64,000 nt of DNA from Halotia wernerae (lineage in GTDB: Bacteria > Cyanobacteriota > Cyanobacteriia > Cyanobacteriales > Nostocaceae). Positions 63,424-64,000 of the stretch are shown here, piece by piece (the first letter of the stretch is position 1; every line of letters begins with the position of its first letter). The notes beneath the pieces were generated by a model. That model made no database searches. It was not told the DNA's origin and saw only the letters and a program-made list of their open reading frames with translations. A program made the position numbers and the translations under genes. The DNA is taken from contig JAYGHB010000010.1 of assembly GCA_034931985.1 (NCBI GenBank), positions 1-64,000 on the forward strand. Reading direction: 5' to 3'.

Positions 63424-64000
63424 ATGCTTAAACCCCTCTTGCTGTCAGGATGGTTCCGCGTTCAACCATTTCTCAATTATGTTGTCGTTGTGATGCTGAT
63501 TGCTCCCTTAATTGCAGCATCAGGTCACTCTACCTCAGCAAAACAATTAAAGGCAGTAGCAAAAAATACTCCTGAAACTGGAGACTCTGACTCCATACCG
63601 CAGGAAGTGGCTACTGTTAGTCAGCCTGATTTAACTGAAATATTAAAACCATCTGAAGTTTACTCTAGATCTGAAGAATCTGACTCTGCGCGGTTGGCAA
63701 TGGATGGTGTTGGGGAAATGCCAATATTACAAGATGACAAAATAGAGTCTTTGGTAGTAGAAGATTATTCTGTATCAAGCAGCAATTTAGCTACTGCTGA
63801 TACATTGGCAGCAGTGGAACTCGCGCCAATTCCAGAGATGCCTGTTAATAAATTAAAAGCTGCGAAAATCCAATCTTTGACAGGAGAAAATAATTCTCTG
63901 TCGAGGGAAGTTCCTGTTACTAAATCATTAGCAGCAGTTCACGTTGCGCCAATAGCACCAATTCTTACAGAATCACAACCAAATTCCACAACGGAGGCAC
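63424..64000 (+). CDS. Secreted Ser/Thr/Glu-rich protein, N-terminal part
   Basis: 192 residues, open to the end of the window. Starts MLKPLLLSGWFRVQPFLN; residues 20-40 (YVVVVMLIAPLIAASGHS) are a signal anchor or signal peptide. The rest is low-complexity, disordered, with repeats such as PEMP, KLKAAKIQSL, SREVPVT. Such linkers lead to M23 or LysM domains in cyanobacteria, but the domain is outside the window. No ribosome binding site is obvious. Confidence 0.6.
   Translation, partial: MLKPLLLSGWFRVQPFLNYVVVVMLIAPLIAASGHSTSAKQLKAVAKNTPETGDSDSIPQEVATVSQPDLTEILKPSEVYSRSEESDSARLAMDGVGEMPILQDDKIESLVVEDYSVSSSNLATADTLAAVELAPIPEMPVNKLKAAKIQSLTGENNSLSREVPVTKSLAAVHVAPIAPILTESQPNSTTEA

Overview
The window is chromosomal DNA from a filamentous, probably heterocyst-forming cyanobacterium (Nostocales). 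The evidence is the very frequent HIP1 octamer (GCGATCGC), short tandemly repeated repeats such as CTTCCCCTG and CCCTAGT, many cyanobacteria-specific families (Ftn2/ARC6, COP23, DUF6464, short RRM protein, PilT with a KaiB-like neighbour) and Uma2 and pentapeptide-repeat proteins. I cannot fix the genus. There is no rRNA, no CRISPR array, no prophage and no intact insertion sequence.

Layout. 0-9 kb: a broken Uma2 gene, a membrane GTPase (DUF697), a DUF937 protein with a calcium-loop tail, a GC-rich phosphotransferase-like gene, a pentapeptide protein, a glutamine-amidotransferase-like unknown, and a two-gene actin/adaptor operon related to ParM/ParR (possibly the chromosomal cortical system called CorMR); then DedA. 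9-17 kb: Gfo/Idh oxidoreductase, queC, a CNNM/CorC protein, tRNA-Ile2 (CAT), pyrE, unknowns. 17-26 kb: a second pentapeptide protein, a GT4 glycosyltransferase, a 32-residue lysine-rich peptide, a PII-like protein, a B12-binding radical SAM enzyme, a ribbon-helix-helix/Mop fusion behind a perfect 36-bp palindrome, a dead HAF-repeat gene, a GNAT enzyme, a histone-deacetylase-like enzyme and a HigBA-type module. 26-35 kb: hemB, prfC, an M48-like protein with a destroyed metal site, an RNA-binding protein and wecB. 36-44 kb: pilT, a protein ending in a KaiB-like domain, tRNA-Lys, aldose epimerase, pdhA and ftn2.

44-56 kb: a NUDIX gene killed by a 187-bp MITE (intact 8-bp target duplication), an overlapping dipeptide-epimerase/DUF1611 pair (DgcA/DgcN type), a secreted M48 protease, COP23, then succinate-semialdehyde dehydrogenase beside a ThDP enzyme. 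This last pair matches the cyanobacterial 2-oxoglutarate decarboxylase bypass that closes the TCA cycle. ilvC follows. 56-64 kb: an SDR, a 1.3-kb gene-free stretch with two tandem copies of an about 65-nt sRNA-like unit, a DUF6464 gene, fmt, a DUF1772-azoR pair opposite an AraC regulator, and the start of a secreted protein that runs off the window.

The genes are mostly housekeeping singletons separated by long AT-rich spacers; true operons are few (parM/parR-like, higBA, dgcA/dgcN, perhaps DUF1772/azoR and the 2-oxoglutarate bypass pair). The most interesting points are the ParMR-like pair, the RHH-Mop fusion with its palindromes, the KaiB-domain fusion next to pilT, the tandem sRNA-like units, the MITE-split NUDIX gene and several unannotated small genes. 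All functional statements rest on motif recognition by eye; no database search was run.
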